From positions 6,104,212 to 6,168,211 of the forward strand of contig NC_048560.1 of assembly GCF_902806685.2 (NCBI RefSeq): DNA of 64,000 nt. Reading direction: 5' to 3'. The notes beneath the pieces were generated by a model. The model saw only the letters and a program-made list of their open reading frames with translations, was not told where the DNA came from and ran no database searches. Both the position numbers and the translations under genes were made by a program. The stretch is from Maniola hyperantus (lineage: Eukaryota > Arthropoda > Insecta > Lepidoptera > Nymphalidae). This document shows positions 1 to 12,780 of the stretch, in pieces. Within the stretch, counting starts at the first letter, position 1. Each line of letters opens with the position of its first letter.

Positions 1-112
1 CCTCACGACGTTTTCGTTCACCACTGAAGCATGCGATATTTAATTAATTAAAAAGCACATAACTCCGAAAAGTTAGAGATGCGTGCACGGGATCGAACCC
101 TCGTCGAAAGTC
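1..112 (-). mobile_element. tRNA-derived SINE, partial at window edge
   Basis: CCTCACGACGTTTTCGTTCA, TAACTCCGAAAAGTTAGAGA and GGGATCGAACCC identify the SINE body and box B complement; the rest lies outside the window. Confidence -1.
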
Positions 113-799
113 GCCGTGGATTTTTTACTTTCGATGCGACTCGTGAGTCGTGAGGTGTTCACCATATGATCGTAGGTATCACTGTGACGCATCGGTCTTT
201 CGTTTCGCTACCAACCACAAACAATTAAAACTAAACCCAATAGATACTTGTATATATATATTTACTATAGCAATATAGCAGTTACCAACTATACTATATA
301 CTATTAGGTGATGAAATCAAAATTTATTTATAAAAAATATGTTGGTTTACAATTTTGTGTGTTTTCGGGAACCCTGAAGGAAGTTTAATAAACCTGTGTC
401 TCAGGGTCCCCGCTCCTCCTCCTCAGTCTCAAACATAGATTAGGTGTTAACAAATAAATTATAAGTAAGTCTAAACAATTAGCATGCAATGTGTCATGTG
501 TGTGTGCATGTGTGTGGGGTGTGTGTGAGTGTTTGTGTGTGTTTCTTTATGTTGTTGTTTTGATATCGCTTTAATTATTTATTTTAAATTTAAATTTGTA
601 ATTTTAGTAGATTTTCCATATCAATATAGTTTAGATTATTTAGAAAACTAGTTACTTTTTGCTTGCATTTAAAGAGTTGCATGTCGTATAATATGATGAT
701 ACCCGCGACTTCGTTCGCGTGGATTTAGGTTTTTTAAAAATCCGGTGGGAACTCTTGACTTTTCGGGATAAAAAGTTGCCTATAACAATTTCCTGAGAA

Positions 800-1053
800 A
801 AATGAGAAAGGGTTGGCCCATAGTTACCACGCTGGCCATGCGGATTGGCAGACTTCACACATCTTTGAGAACATTATGAAAAACTCTCAGGTGTGCCAGG
901 TTTCCTCACGATGTTTTCCTTCACTGTTAAAGCAAGTGATATATAATTATTTAAAACGCACATAAATCCGAAAAGTTAGTGGTGTGTGCCCGGGATTGAA
1001 CCCCCGACCTCCGACTAGGAGGCGGACGTTTTAACCACTAGGCTATCACAGCT
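800..1053 (-). mobile_element. tRNA-derived SINE (minus) joined to a family-A fragment
   Basis: The SINE body GTTACCACGCTGGCCATGCG to the head CTAGGCTATCACAGC follows directly on a truncated family-A module (about 690-785). Confidence -1.
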
Positions 1054-1436
1054 TTATCAATAAAATTATAAGGTATCTGTCTCAAATAATGTTTACCATA
1101 GATCGTTATCTTGCGATTGAGTTGAAACTTTATACAGTTGTTACTGGCACTTGCGTGAAGGATTCTGACATAATACCATCAACTTGTAATCCAGGTAATG
1201 GCTGACAAAAAATGCATCAGCTAGTTTGTATATAAAAAATAGTTAACAGTGATTAGCACAAATAAGCACGTCATAATAACATAACAACCCGTCACGGCCG
1301 CGAACCTTGACCTTCGTCGACAATGCTGCCACTGCACTCACGAGGCATTTGACATTGACTGATCAACTTGAATATTTGTGATTTTGGTGTTTTTACACTG
1401 CCTAGTGCCTACAATAAAACTTTATTTATTACTTAC

Positions 1437-2093
1437 TAGATGATGCCCGCGACTTCGTCCGAGTGGATTCAGGTTTTAAAAATCCCTTGGGAACTCTTTG
1501 ATTTTCCGGGATAAAAAGTAGCCTATGTCCTTCCTCGGGATGCAAGCTATATCTGTACTAAATTTCGTCAAAATGGGTTGAACACTAGCTAGGCAAAGGC
1601 TAGCAGACAGACAGACAGACAGACAGACACACTTTCGCATTTATAATATGAGTATGGATTAGATGATGCCCGCGACTTCGTCTGCGTGAGTTATGATTGT
1701 TAAAATTCCCGTGGGAACTCTTTTATTTTCCGGGATAAAGTAGCCTATGTCCTTCCCCGGCATGCAAGCTACCTCTGTACCAAATTTCGTCAAAATCGGT
1801 TAAACGGATGGGCCGTGAAAAGCTAGCAGACAGACAGACAGATGGACAGACAGACACACTTTCGCATTTATAATATTAGTATGGATGATGCCCGCGACTT
1901 CGTCCGCGTGGATTTTGGTTTATAAAAATCCCATGGGAACTCTTTAATTTTCCGGGATCAAAAGTAGCCTATGTCCTTCCCCGGGGTGCAAGCTATCTCT
2001 ATACCAAATTTCATCAAAATCGGTTAAACGGATGGGTTGTGAAAAGCTAGCCGACAGACAGACACACTTTCGCATTTATAATATTAGTATGGA
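1437..2093. mobile_element. Three head-to-tail family-A repeat modules
   Basis: Three consecutive copies (about 1437-1656, 1660-1885, 1886-2093), each starting GATGCCCGCGACTTCGTC and ending TTTCGCATTTATAATATTAG followed by TATGGAT. The family is very common in Lepidoptera and resembles RTE-tail/Metulj-like SINEs; that name is from memory and unverified. Variable GACA runs precede the tail. Confidence -1.
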
Positions 2094-3570
2094 TTCACTT
2101 ATCACAAATTACCGAAACTAACACACGCAATTATACCTGTTTCAAATAAAATTGCATAATCATTTATCATATATATAGGTATATGTCATAAACAATACTT
2201 AATATTTTATTGATAAGTTCTTATCGATAAATTAAAATAAAAAATCACATGACGTGAAGTTGTTCATACATACTTAATCTAGATACCTACATAATTTGTA
2301 TTGGAAACACACGCTACCCATACTTTCACTTCTGCTGTGTTAAAAACAGAAGCCTACAAATCTTGATAAGTCTTTTATTAAAATGCCAAATATCTGTATC
2401 TAAATAATATATAAAAGGAAAAGGTGACTGACTGACTGATCTATCAACGCACAGCTCAAAGTACTGGACGGATCGGGCTGAAATTTGGCATGTAGATAGC
2501 TATTATTACGTAGGCACCCGCTAAGAAAGGGTTTTTGAAAATTCAACCCCTAAGGGGGTGAAATAGGGGTTTGAAATCTGTGTAGTCCACTTGGACGTGA
2601 GTCGCGAGCATAAGCTTGTTAAAAAGAAAAATAAAAGCGTTATTTCTCGCACGATGGTAACCCTTCGTTCGACTCGCACTTGACCGATTTTTTATTTAGA
2701 TATGGATAGAGGCCTTAAATATAGTCGAGTGATGGCTCAAAAGTCCGCGTCATCAGAGAGATTTTTTTTGATAACTTTCACCTATAGTTTAATGAGGCTT
2801 TCGACTTTACCGCCTTATGGCATAAATGCGAACTGCGCCGCGACAAGTTGTGGTTCGATGACCGGCGGGGTGAATACGTATCTAGCGACAGGCGTCAATC
2901 TCGTGATCATTGCTGTAAAAACAGTGGTTAGAGAGAGACAGCAATAGCCACAAAGCAAAATAAGAAGAAGAAGAAGAGAGACAGCAAATGAACTGTCGCA
3001 TTGCTACTGCTGTCGCGTTGCTGTCGCTACTGCAACGTTTTAGGTAGTCACCCCGCGGGTCGGGCACAGCGTGGCGTGCTCGCCGGCTCTCATCTGATTT
3101 ACACCCATTTTGCTTAAATAAAAAGTAGCCTATATATATCACTCTCCAGGGTATTTGACTATAGTACCCATGCAAAAAATCACGTCAATCCGTTGCTCCG
3201 TTGCTCCGTTGCGACCTGATTGAAGGACAAACCAATAAACCAACAAACAAACAAACTTTCGCATTTATAATAAGGGTCAGAGATTTTTTTTGATAACTTT
3301 CACCAATAGTGTAATGAGCCAGCCTCTCGACTTTACTGCCTTATGGCATAAATGCGAACTGCGCCGCGACAAGTGGCGGTTCGATGGCCGGGTCGGGCAC
3401 AGGCCACAGCGCGGCGTGCTTGCCGGCTCTAATTAATTACTCTCATCTGATTAACACCCATTTTTCATGACTAGGTATTTTAATTTTTAAATTTTTAAAT
3501 TGTAAGTGACGTGTAGCCTCGTTGTAACGACGCATATATCAATATTTATTTATTTATTTTTATTTTTTAC

Positions 3571-3805
3571 TAGCTGATGCCCGCGACTTCGTCCGCGTGG
3601 ATAAATCCACGCGGACGAAGTCGCGAATTTTTTGAAATCCCGCGGGAACTCTTTGATTTTCCGAGATAAAAAGTAGCCTATGTGCTAATCCAGGGTAAAT
3701 CTATCTCCATTCCAAATTTCATCCAAATCCGTTCAGCCGTTTTTGCGTGATTGAGTAACAAACATCCAAATATCCACACTTTCACATTTATAATATTATC
3801 AGGAT
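3571..3805. mobile_element. Family-A repeat with an internal palindrome
   Basis: GATGCCCGCGACTTCGTCCG, then GTGGATAAATCCAC, then the reverse complement CGGACGAAGTCGCG, followed by the usual body and a TTTATAATATTATCAGGATT tail. The head has been duplicated in inverted orientation. Confidence -1.
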
Positions 3806-4117
3806 TAGGATTAGGAGAGACTTAATGAAAAGTGAACATTTAACTGAAATCAGTATTCAGTTACAGTGAATCTACTACTAAGTTATACTAAGTTACATTA
3901 TTACAGATTCACTGAGTAACTGTGTAATGTAATCTGTGAATTTGTGGTTACATCATTTTAAAAAAATGTGTTCACAAAAAAATTAATTGACTAAATCACA
4001 TAATATAGATGGTGCAATCCGTCATTAACTAGCAGTGTTCTTCATAAAAATGTTAGGTATATTTTGTACGATGGTACAGAACCCTTTGGGCGTGAGTCCG
4101 ACTCACACTTGACCGTT

Positions 4118-4545
4118 TTTTAGGGTTCCGTACCTCAAAAGGAAAAACGAACCCTTGTAGGATCACTTTGTTGTATGTCTGTCTGTCTGTCTGTCAAGAA
4201 ACCTACAGGGTACTTCCCGTTGACCTAGAATCATGTTTGGCAGGGAAGTAGATCTTATAGCTGACATTTGGGGAACAATCTGGAAACCGTGAATTTAGGG
4301 TTAGATCACACAAAAAAAAAATTGTGGTCATGAACTAATAATTAGTATTTTCAACTTTCGAAGAGAGAGAAATATATATATATCAAATGGGGTATCATAT
4401 GAAAGGTCTTCACCTGTGCATTCTAAAACAGATTTTTATTTATTTTTAGGTATAATAGTTTTTGATTTATCATGCAAAATGTCGATAAAATACGATTCTA
4501 ATACGGAACCCTCAGTGCGCGAGTCTGACTCACACTTGACCGGTT
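4118..4545. mobile_element. Family-C repeat
   Basis: Starts AGGGTTCCGTACCTCAAAAG and ends GACTCACACTTGACCGGTTT, with a GTCTGTCTGTCTGTC run and TACTTCCCGTTGACCTAGAA inside. This module recurs at 15280-15450 (partial), 17763-17946, 27690-28095 and 37842-38262. Confidence -1.
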
Positions 4546-4888
4546 TTTTTAAATTAAAGTTCAATAGCCGTAGCTATAATTTGGGTATTTTTGCAATGTG
4601 CTGCTACATCGCAGGCGCCCGTTAACTCTGCCTGCATTATTCATTACGATGTCTCGTCATTCCAATTAAGCCTAGCACTTGGGGCTCATTACTTTAAAAC
4701 TCCACCTACACACACATACGTACACAGTACACAGTATGTGGTACCTGCATATATGTGTGTGTAATATGTGACGTCGGGAAGACTTGTTTGTTTTTGCTTT
4801 GTATAAAACATGTGCGGCTTATGTTTGAACATATTGTCTTGGTTAAAGTTATTTATGTAGTTATTATTTTAACCCGACTACGGCAAAG

Positions 4889-6132
4889 CATTTATAATAT
4901 GGGTACACTAGCTTATGCTCGCGACTTCGTCCGCGTGGACTACACAAATTTCAAACCCCTATTTCACCCCCTTAGGAATTGAATTTTCAAAAATCCTTTC
5001 TTAGCGGATGCCTACATCGTAATAGCTATCTGCATGCCAAATTTCAGCCCGATCCGTCCAGTAGTTTGAGCTGTGCTTTGATAGATCAGTCAGTCAGTCA
5101 GTCACCTTTTCCTTTTATATATATTTAGATGGTGATACATCCATACTCATATTATCTGTCTATCTGTCTGCTAGCCTTTCACGACTCATCCATTCAACCG
5201 ATTTTGACGAAATTTGGTACAGAGATAGCTTGCATCCCGGGGAAGGTTATAGGCTATTTTTTATCCCGGAAAATCAGAGAGTTTCCACGGGATTTTTAAA
5301 ACCTAAATCCACGCGGACGAAGCGGCAGCTAGTAAACTCAAAGATAATATATTAAACATCTTTGGTAAACTATAAGTAATAGGATTGCGTTACAAATCCG
5401 TCACAGATCCGCCACAGATCCGCAACGGATCGGATCGCATAACTGCATCGCATCGCAAGTGTTTTCGTTTTTTTTTTTGTTATTACATTCTCTGTGCTTA
5501 CGTCACTATAATAACACATGCGTGACTAATATATAAAGCTTAGCACGTCATGTGCTTTACTCTACGACTTTACTCTTTTTAGTAAGTACTAGATGATGCC
5601 CACGACTTCATCCGTATTGACTTAGGTTTTTATAGTATACTAGCTTATGCCCGGAACCTCCGCGTGGACTACTCGAATTAAAAACCCCTATTTCACCTCC
5701 TTAGGGGTTGAACTTTTAAAAATGTTTTCTTAGCGGATGCCTACGTCATAATATTTATCTGCATGCCAAACAGCTCGATCCATCCAGTTGTTTGAACTGT
5801 GCGTTGATAGATCAGTCAGTCAGTCACCTTTTCCTTTTACATACGTATTTATATAGGTAGTATAGCTATTTCAATTATTTTGGTGCATAGTATGTCTAAA
5901 TTATCTAAAACTATATGATGCCCGCGACTTCGTCCGTGTGGAGTTAGGTTTTTTAAAAATCCAGTGGGAACTCTTTGATTTTCCGGGATGAAAAGTAGCC
6001 TATGTCCTTCCCAGTCTGCAAGCTATCTCTGTACCTACCAAAAATCTGTTAAAATCTGTTAAACGGATGGGCCGTGAAAAGCTAGCAGACAGACAGACAG
6101 ACACACTTTCGCATTTATAATATTAGTATGGA
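4889..6132. mobile_element. Cluster of family-A and family-B repeat modules
   Basis: Family B (ACTAGCTTATGCTCGCGACT to CACCTTTTCCTTTTATATAT) at about 4900-5128 and 5640-5865; family A reversed at about 5139-5335 and forward at 5912-6132. A block CAGATCCGCCACAGATCCGC lies at 5401-5435. No gene. Confidence -1.
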
Positions 6133-7229
6133 TTTACTAACAAAATAGTTGTTTAATATATTAGGAACGCAGGTAGTGGGCGGATCTTTAGGCGTAGGCA
6201 TACCGCATATTGTTTTATTGTTTGACGAACGAATTGTGCGGGGACTGTGCACACTTGTTCGTGTTTTTGACGTCAGATGTCTTATTTCTACAGTAAGTAT
6301 ATTTTTATATAAATAATAAATCATTTATTTAATAGGAAAATTGATATATATTTAGTGTTAGTGACAGTAAATACTAATTAATAACCATGTTGGTATTTAA
6401 ACACAACTAAATTTTAGAGTATTGGCATCCTCTTCTTACTAATGTAATATGAAAAGGGCAGACACAGTTAGACAATTTAAAATTTAATTTAGAGCTGTCA
6501 AACTTCATGACTTTAGCTACCAGTCGCAAGCCTATTGTTTAAATTTGTAGCGTGCACTAAAATTTACAGTCTTTAAATGTAACACTCATGTTACGTCCCG
6601 TTTTAGCAATATTAAAAGGAAAACGATGCAGATACTCCAAATTTAGTTTAGAGAAATACAACAGAATCGTCGCGAGTGTTAGATTAAAGGCTTCTCCCAA
6701 CACGGGAGCGTTTGTCCATAATCTCCTCGCGCCGGGCAGAAGGGTTGGGCTTCTTCTTCTCGAGTCAACGGTCACCTCAAACACGGGCAGCCCAAAAATC
6801 CGCAACTGCGATAGCTCGGTCTTAAAGGTGGCCATCGTGGTGAAAAGATTAGTCAGCCTACTTATCTGTTTGTGTAGTAACTAGTAGCTGCTTCCACGGA
6901 CGCCGGGTGCTTGTGATCGGTATAAAACTAAGCATCACGCGGGAAGGCTCTTTTCCTGACCCCAGAAGAGTTGATGGTGATCGCAGTAGATAGTAGTAGT
7001 AGCACGGAGGACGCTGCTACCCGTTTTCCGTTATATTCCCTTAGTTGCCTAGTGCGACTGGCGTTGTGTTCCTTGCTGATGAGTGTGAATTGTCCCTCAA
7101 GTTTCCGAGCTGCGTTCACTTTCACACTTCGTCACTTGACCTTGCCTGGACATCGAACTTACTGCATTCTGGTGTCAGTACTGTTTCATCCTTGCGGTAG
7201 ACAAACCCCCCCTGATGCAGTGATGAGCG

Positions 7230-7425
7230 TCTTATACAAGTGCGTGTGTGAATACCCTTTCACGGCCCAACTATTCAACCAATTTTGACGAAATTTGGTA
7301 CAGCGATAGCTTGCATCCCGGGGAAGGATATAGGCTTTTTATCCCTGAAAATCAAAGAGTTCCCACGGGGTTTTTAAAAACCTAAATCCACGCTGACGAA
7401 GTCGCGAGCATCATCAAGTTTGGAA
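7230..7425 (-). mobile_element. Family-A repeat (reverse)
   Basis: ACCAATTTTGACGAAATTTG, GCTTGCATCCCGGGGAAGGA and CTAAATCCACGCTGACGAAG are the reverse complement of the family-A body. Confidence -1.
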
Positions 7426-7683
7426 ATATTTAATTTCTCTGGTCTGGTCTGTTGGGAGGGTTCGGGGTGGTTCGGGCGTGGCTAGATACCACTCAACTGG
7501 CGATGATGTGTCTCCAAGCGATGCCTGGGCAGGTCAGCTAGTATCACCACAGTTTTTGCCTTTCATAAATAATGATTAAGCCGGATTGCGAACCTGCGTC
7601 CCACGCGTCATCGGCAAACATTAAACATAATGGCCTAGCATCATCGCTTAGCATAGGAAAGTTTAGAGGCTTTAGATGCATAG

Positions 7684-7851
7684 TATAAGTCCCGCAAATT
7701 GCTAATGCGCGTGAACGTCATTTTAGTGACGTCAGCACTAGACTGAAGTTTCGCGCTGATGGTATATTTTTATTTCGGCTGACGTCAAAATGTCGTCATT
7801 TCGATGTTAATGAGACATGGTTCCAGCTCAATAGCAATTTGCGGGACTTAT
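7684..7851. mobile_element. MITE, 168 bp
   Basis: Inverted ends TATAAGTCCCGCAAATTGCT and AGCAATTTGCGGGACTTATA. The interior contains two TGACGT(C) motifs. TA flanks suggest a Tc1/mariner-type origin. Confidence -1.
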
Positions 7852-8154
7852 AGTTAGGTCCCCTTCCTTTTACCCGACTTCGGCAAATCCGGCAAAAAGG
7901 AAGGGTTATGATTTTGGCAGTCTATGTACATGTACTTATATACGTATGTTTGTATCTGTTAGGGTATGTTGAATTTATAGGAAAAAATATCAGTTAAAAG
8001 AAACACTCGGACGTCCTGTTTGAGATATATACTTGAAGTAAGTCATCGAACGTAAATATAAAACATAGAGGCTAGACTTTCGTAGGGATGTAAATTGACC
8101 TCTCAAGTGTCATACTCCCCTAATCCTTCTAGTAACTAGAGGTGGGCATTATTA

Positions 8155-8465
8155 CATTTCATTTGGTGAAATTATTTTTTATATTCACAGTGATATCACA
8201 AGCGATTTTTCACAGAGAATGATTTTTCAATTTTCGCACGTAGTTTGCTACATTAATTTAACTAGCAACTAAGATCGAGATCAATAGTGCTGATATTTAT
8301 TGCTAGATGCTTTGAAATCATTTCAATTGGGTGAAATTATTTTTTCTTCACAGTGATTTCACTGGTGATTTTTTATGAAAAATATTTTTGAGTTTCGGAC
8401 TTACAGTCGTTTGCTACATTTTAACTAGGAATGATTGATAAGATCAATAGCGCTGATATTTTACA
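8155..8465. repeat. Diverged direct repeat, two ~160-bp units
   Basis: Both units carry GTGAAATTATTTTTT, TTCACAGTGATNTCAC, GTTTGCTACATT and GATCAATAG(T/C)GCTGATATTT in the same order (8155-8305 and 8325-8465). Confidence -1.
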
Positions 8466-8854
8466 GGGAGTTTTTTTTGTCCTTACAATGATTTACTACT
8501 TTAATTATTTTGTACTTTAAAGTCAAAGTCAAAAGACAAAACTCAAAATGCATTTATTGCATTAGTGATCATTGCTTTAGCTCTAATTTTCTTTAGCTGA
8601 CTTAAATGATAAAGAAATCGCAGAAACCTTCTCGAAGGAGCGTGTAAGTGATGCAATTTTCCCGGCGCTTTAAACCTTCTGGAGTTAGGTTTTTCACTCG
8701 TATCATGATTTCATTTCAGAGTCAGTTCGCGGTAACAAGGCCCTATGAACCGCCTATAGTTGGCCGCCTAACCGCCTAACCGCCTCTTGGCTCTTACGCA
8801 TTTCAGCGACTTGTGTACTTTTTAAGTCATTTAAGGATAAATCCATACTTTAAT

Positions 8855-9075
8855 ACTTTAATATTATAAATGCGAAAATGTGTCTGTCTGTCTATGTTTG
8901 TCTGTCTGCTAGCCTTTCACGGCCCATCCGTTCAAACCGATTTTGACGAAATTTGGTACAGAGATAGCTTGCATCCCGGGGAAGGACATGGCTACTTTTG
9001 ATCCCGGGAAATCAAAGAGTTCCCACAGAATTTAAAAAAAATCTTAATCCACGCGGATGAAGTCCGGCATCATCT
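8855..9075 (-). mobile_element. Family-A repeat (reverse)
   Basis: Begins CTTTAATATTATAAATGCGA and ends CACGCGGATGAAGTCCGGCA; the full family-A body lies between. Confidence -1.
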
Positions 9076-9797
9076 AGTAGATTATAGACTGGTTTTCTCT
9101 TCATGCGAGTTTTCTAGCTCGCATACTCTTTAGCATTGACCAATGACCATTTGAAATATAAAGTGGGATTTTAATGTATTAATTTGTCAGATTTTGCTTC
9201 GTTATTTTACACATGCTACTTTAAAAACTGCTACTTGTCACATGATTTTTAACATGCTACCTGTGAAAAGGTCCATCTCTGCTCGTAACATAATCGCTTG
9301 TATACAGATATTATGACCCCACGGTGTCACCCTTTGTAGGTATATCCGAGCCACTTGTGTTAAGCTGTCTGGGAATTATTGGAACAATGAGAATTGACAC
9401 TGTTCTCTTGTTTGTTTGTCGTATTCATATTAAACGCGTGGATTTAGGTTTTAAAAATCCCGTGGGAACTCTTTGATGTCCTGGGATAAAAGTCTATATA
9501 TAAATAGTATAAGCCTATGTCATTCTCCAGGTCTTTAACTATAACCATGCAAAAAATCACGTCGATCCGTTGCTCTGTTACATATTGAATTATTTGAGCG
9601 CGTTTTTATCGTTCCGTTTCGAAAAAGGATATGATCGATCGTAACGACCAATCGTTTCGTGTGTGTACGGAATTTTTGAAGCGATGGATCGTCACGATTT
9701 TCTTAAGATTGAACGAAGCGACGAATCGTACCGTATATGAGGCCCTTTAGAAGTTCCCTTAACTGTCGTGAACTGTTGTCAAAGTGCGCTCTATCTC

Positions 9798-11087
9798 TAT
9801 ACAGGGTTACAGGAAAAGAGGACACGATCCCGTTAGGGGGTTATAGTACAGGACATTAGCTATCAAACGACCCCTAAAGTGCTTATGCGAAAGTGTATCG
9901 TTTTCGAGTTATTCATTTTTTTATTTTTTTTTAGGTAAAGGGGTGTTTGCTACTTTAAAAATTAGTAAAAAAAAGAAACAATGTATTTCATCAGATTTTT
10001 TTATATTTCTTGCTAGTGCATACCCTTGTTAATAATAAACAGTAGTAAAACAAGAAAAATCTTCAAGCATTTTAAAATTACAGCCCAAAAACTGTAAAAG
10101 TTTTCGATTTTTAAATTTAATACTTTGAATAACTTGCAAATTTTCTGTAAAAATTACTATGGCACTTATCCTGCGGATTATTTTAAAAACATCTACGTTT
10201 CGTTGGCTATCCATTGGTACAAAAAGATTACAAAAAAAAAAAACCATAAAATCAAGAAAAAATTACACAACAAAGAGACCAGGTAGAAAATTTTAACAAA
10301 TGCTATTGCCAAAGAATTAAATCAGAATCAATGTAAAAACGAGTTTAATGCAAAATCGTTAAACATTATTTTTCAATGGGGTCTAAAAATGGCCGCCATA
10401 AAAATAAAAAAAAATAAAAAGTGTTATTTCTTGTACGATGGTACGGAACCCTTCGTGTGCGAGCCCGACTCGCACTTGACTGATTTTATATTACCTTTTG
10501 ACCTCATTGAAAAATAATCTTTAACCATTTTGCATTAAACTCGTTTTTACTTTGATTCTGATTTAATTCTTTGGCAATAGCATTTGTTTGAATTTTCTAC
10601 CTGGTCTCTTTGTTGTGTAATTTTTTCTTGATTTTATGATTTTTTTTTTGTAATCTTTTTATACCAATGGATAGCCAACGAAACGTAGATGTTTTTAAAA
10701 TAATCCGCAGGATAAATGCCATAGTAATTTTCACAGAAAATTTGCAAGTTATTCAAAGTATTAAATTTAAAAATCGAAAACTTTAACAGTTTTTGGGCTG
10801 TACTTTTAAAATGCTTGAAGATTTTTCTTGTTTTATAACTGTTTATTATTAACAAGGATATGCACTAGCAAGAAATAAAAAAAAATCTGATGAAATACAT
10901 TGTTTCTTTTTTTTACTAATTTTTAAAGTGGCAAACACCCCTTTACCTAAAAAAAAATAAAAAAATGAATAACTCGAAAACGATACACTTTTGCATAAGC
11001 ACTTTAGGGGTCGTTTGATAGCTAATGTCCTGTACTATAACCCCTTAACGGGATCGTGTCCTATTTTCCTATAACCCTGTATATATA
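9798..11087. mobile_element. Fold-back element, ~585-bp inverted arms
   Basis: The left arm (about 9798-10380) and right arm (about 10504-11087) are reverse complements with scattered differences; outer ends read TACAGGGTTACAGG and CCTATAACCCTGTA. About 120 bp of spacer holds a family-C fragment. The arms are AT-rich with no convincing ORF. Upstream of the hppy visible exons. Confidence -1.
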
Positions 11088-11089
11088 AA

Positions 11090-11422
11090 AATGAATAGCT
11101 AAATGTGTCGCTGATCGCAAATCGCAAAAATAGCTGAAGCGATTTCGCTAATTCTTTTTTCATAATATTCCACTTCTTGATACGCCTTACTCACAACCTT
11201 GAATGGGAAGCTGGAAGAAATCTCTGTTTAGAGATATGCATTTCCAATGTAACTTAATTTATTATTACTTTGTAACTACAATTTTGGTACACGAATAATA
11301 AAAATAAATAAATAAATTCCTTGAAGTACGGGGATGGTTCTTACGGAGCGAATTTTTTTTAAAAAATCCTGAAAAAGAATCGACTGTTAGGCGGTACGAA
11401 GTTCGCCGGAGCAGCTAGTAGA
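11090..11422 (-). mobile_element. Family-D repeat (reverse)
   Basis: ATATATAAAAATGAATAGCT through CTTGAAGTACGGGGATGGTT to GTACGAAGTTCGCCGGAGCA; the forward copy is at 19985-20178 (CTAGCTGCCCCGTCGAACTT to TTCATTTTTATATATATAGA). Confidence -1.
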
Positions 11423-11693
11423 TGATAGATCTCAGCCTAAATAACACCTAGAGAATTAATAAAATCGAAAGTTTTGTTAAGTTGTTAAACGTTAAACTTG
11501 TTCTTGGTCAAACAGTAGGTCAAATACCTAGCCAGTTTCGTTTTTAGCGTGTTTCTCCACAAGCCTGATTCTTCCACTGGCATATAGTTATCAGTTATCT
11601 CGATCTATATATAAAGGTCTGGTCACACACGGCGCGTGCGATAGCGATACGCGACGGCAATAGTCCGGCGTAAGCCGTAAAGTCACCCGTGGC

Positions 11694-12085
11694 CCTACCG
11701 CGGTTATTTGACAGCTACAATGTCACGATCGCAATCATCTCTGATTGGTTAATGCTCGCTCACTATTGGCCACAATGCATTGCAATGCAATGCAACAAGA
11801 ATCGCACAAATTCAGCCAATCAGAACAATTGAGATTGTAATAATGATTGATGCAGGTTTTAGACAATCGCCCTACCGGTTAAAAAGAAGCCTGTCTCACT
11901 CTCCAGCTGCTCGATTGCGGGAAATCTGCATCAATCATTATTACAATCTCAATTGTTCTGATTGGCTGAATTTGTGCGCTTCTTTTTGCAACAATGCATT
12001 GTAGACAATAGTGAGCGAGCGTTAACCAATCAGAGATGATTGCGATCGTGACATTGAAGCTGTCATTCTCCCGCAATCGCGCAGC
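11694..12085. mobile_element. Inverted pair of CAAT-rich MITE arms
   Basis: TTGACAGCTACAATGTCACG through CAATTGAGATTGTAATAATG on the left is mirrored by CATTATTACAATCTCAATTG through CGATCGTGACATTGAAGCTG on the right. Single copies also lie at 13092-13262 (reverse) and 13735-13890 (forward), and a remnant at 52280-52320. Confidence -1.
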
Positions 12086-12569
12086 CGATCTAAAGACTAG
12101 GCAAGAATTCACGATCCATTCTTTGAATTTCCGGGAAAAAAAATAGCCTTTGTCCAAACCTGGAATGTCTATCCCTGTACCAAATTTCGTCAAAATCGGT
12201 GGACCACGATAAGCTAGCAAACAGACACACTTTCGCATTTATAATATTAGTTAGATTCTAAATAATATCTGTCCCGGCTGTACTCAACGTGTTTAGTCGA
12301 CGTTAGCCCGACTAGTTTCGAACCCATCCGGGGTCCTTTTTCAAGGGAGTCCGTTCGCGCACGCGCCGCGGTTTTGACTTTAGTTTAAACGCTAAATTAG
12401 TTAGTTTAATAGTCTCGTATAAAAAAATCGTATGATGACTGATGAATCATTTAAAAAAAAATTATAAAAGTAGGGAAACTTAGATCATAGTGTCTGTTTT
12501 TCCCACGACCTATGTATATATGACGCATTTATGTTCATTCTTAGTTTGAAGACACCTATCGAATCAGTA

Positions 12570-12780
12570 CCCTTAATATAAATGCGAAAGTGTGTTTGTT
12601 TGTTGGATTGTTGGTTTGTCCTTCAATCACGTCGCAACGGAGCAACGGATCGACGTGATTTTTTGCATGGGTATAGTTAAAGGCCTGGACAGTGACATAG
12701 GCTACTTTTTATCCCGAAAAATCAAAGAGTTCCCACGGGAATTTTAAAATCCACGCGAACGAAGTCGTGGGCATGAGCTA
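12570..12780 (-). mobile_element. Family-A' repeat (reverse)
   Basis: Variant with GTTGGTTTGTCCTTCAATCA and GACGTGATTTTTTGCATGGG instead of the GACA-run tail. The same variant occurs at 3115-3275, 13338-13555, 21297-21380, 44640-44858 and 58728-58975. Confidence -1.

Noticed and set aside
6557..7288. Overlapping open frames on both strands (e.g. 92 and 98 codons)
   Set aside because: No recognisable domain on either strand, no splice context consistent with the kinase gene, and frames open on both strands suggest a decayed repeat rather than a gene.
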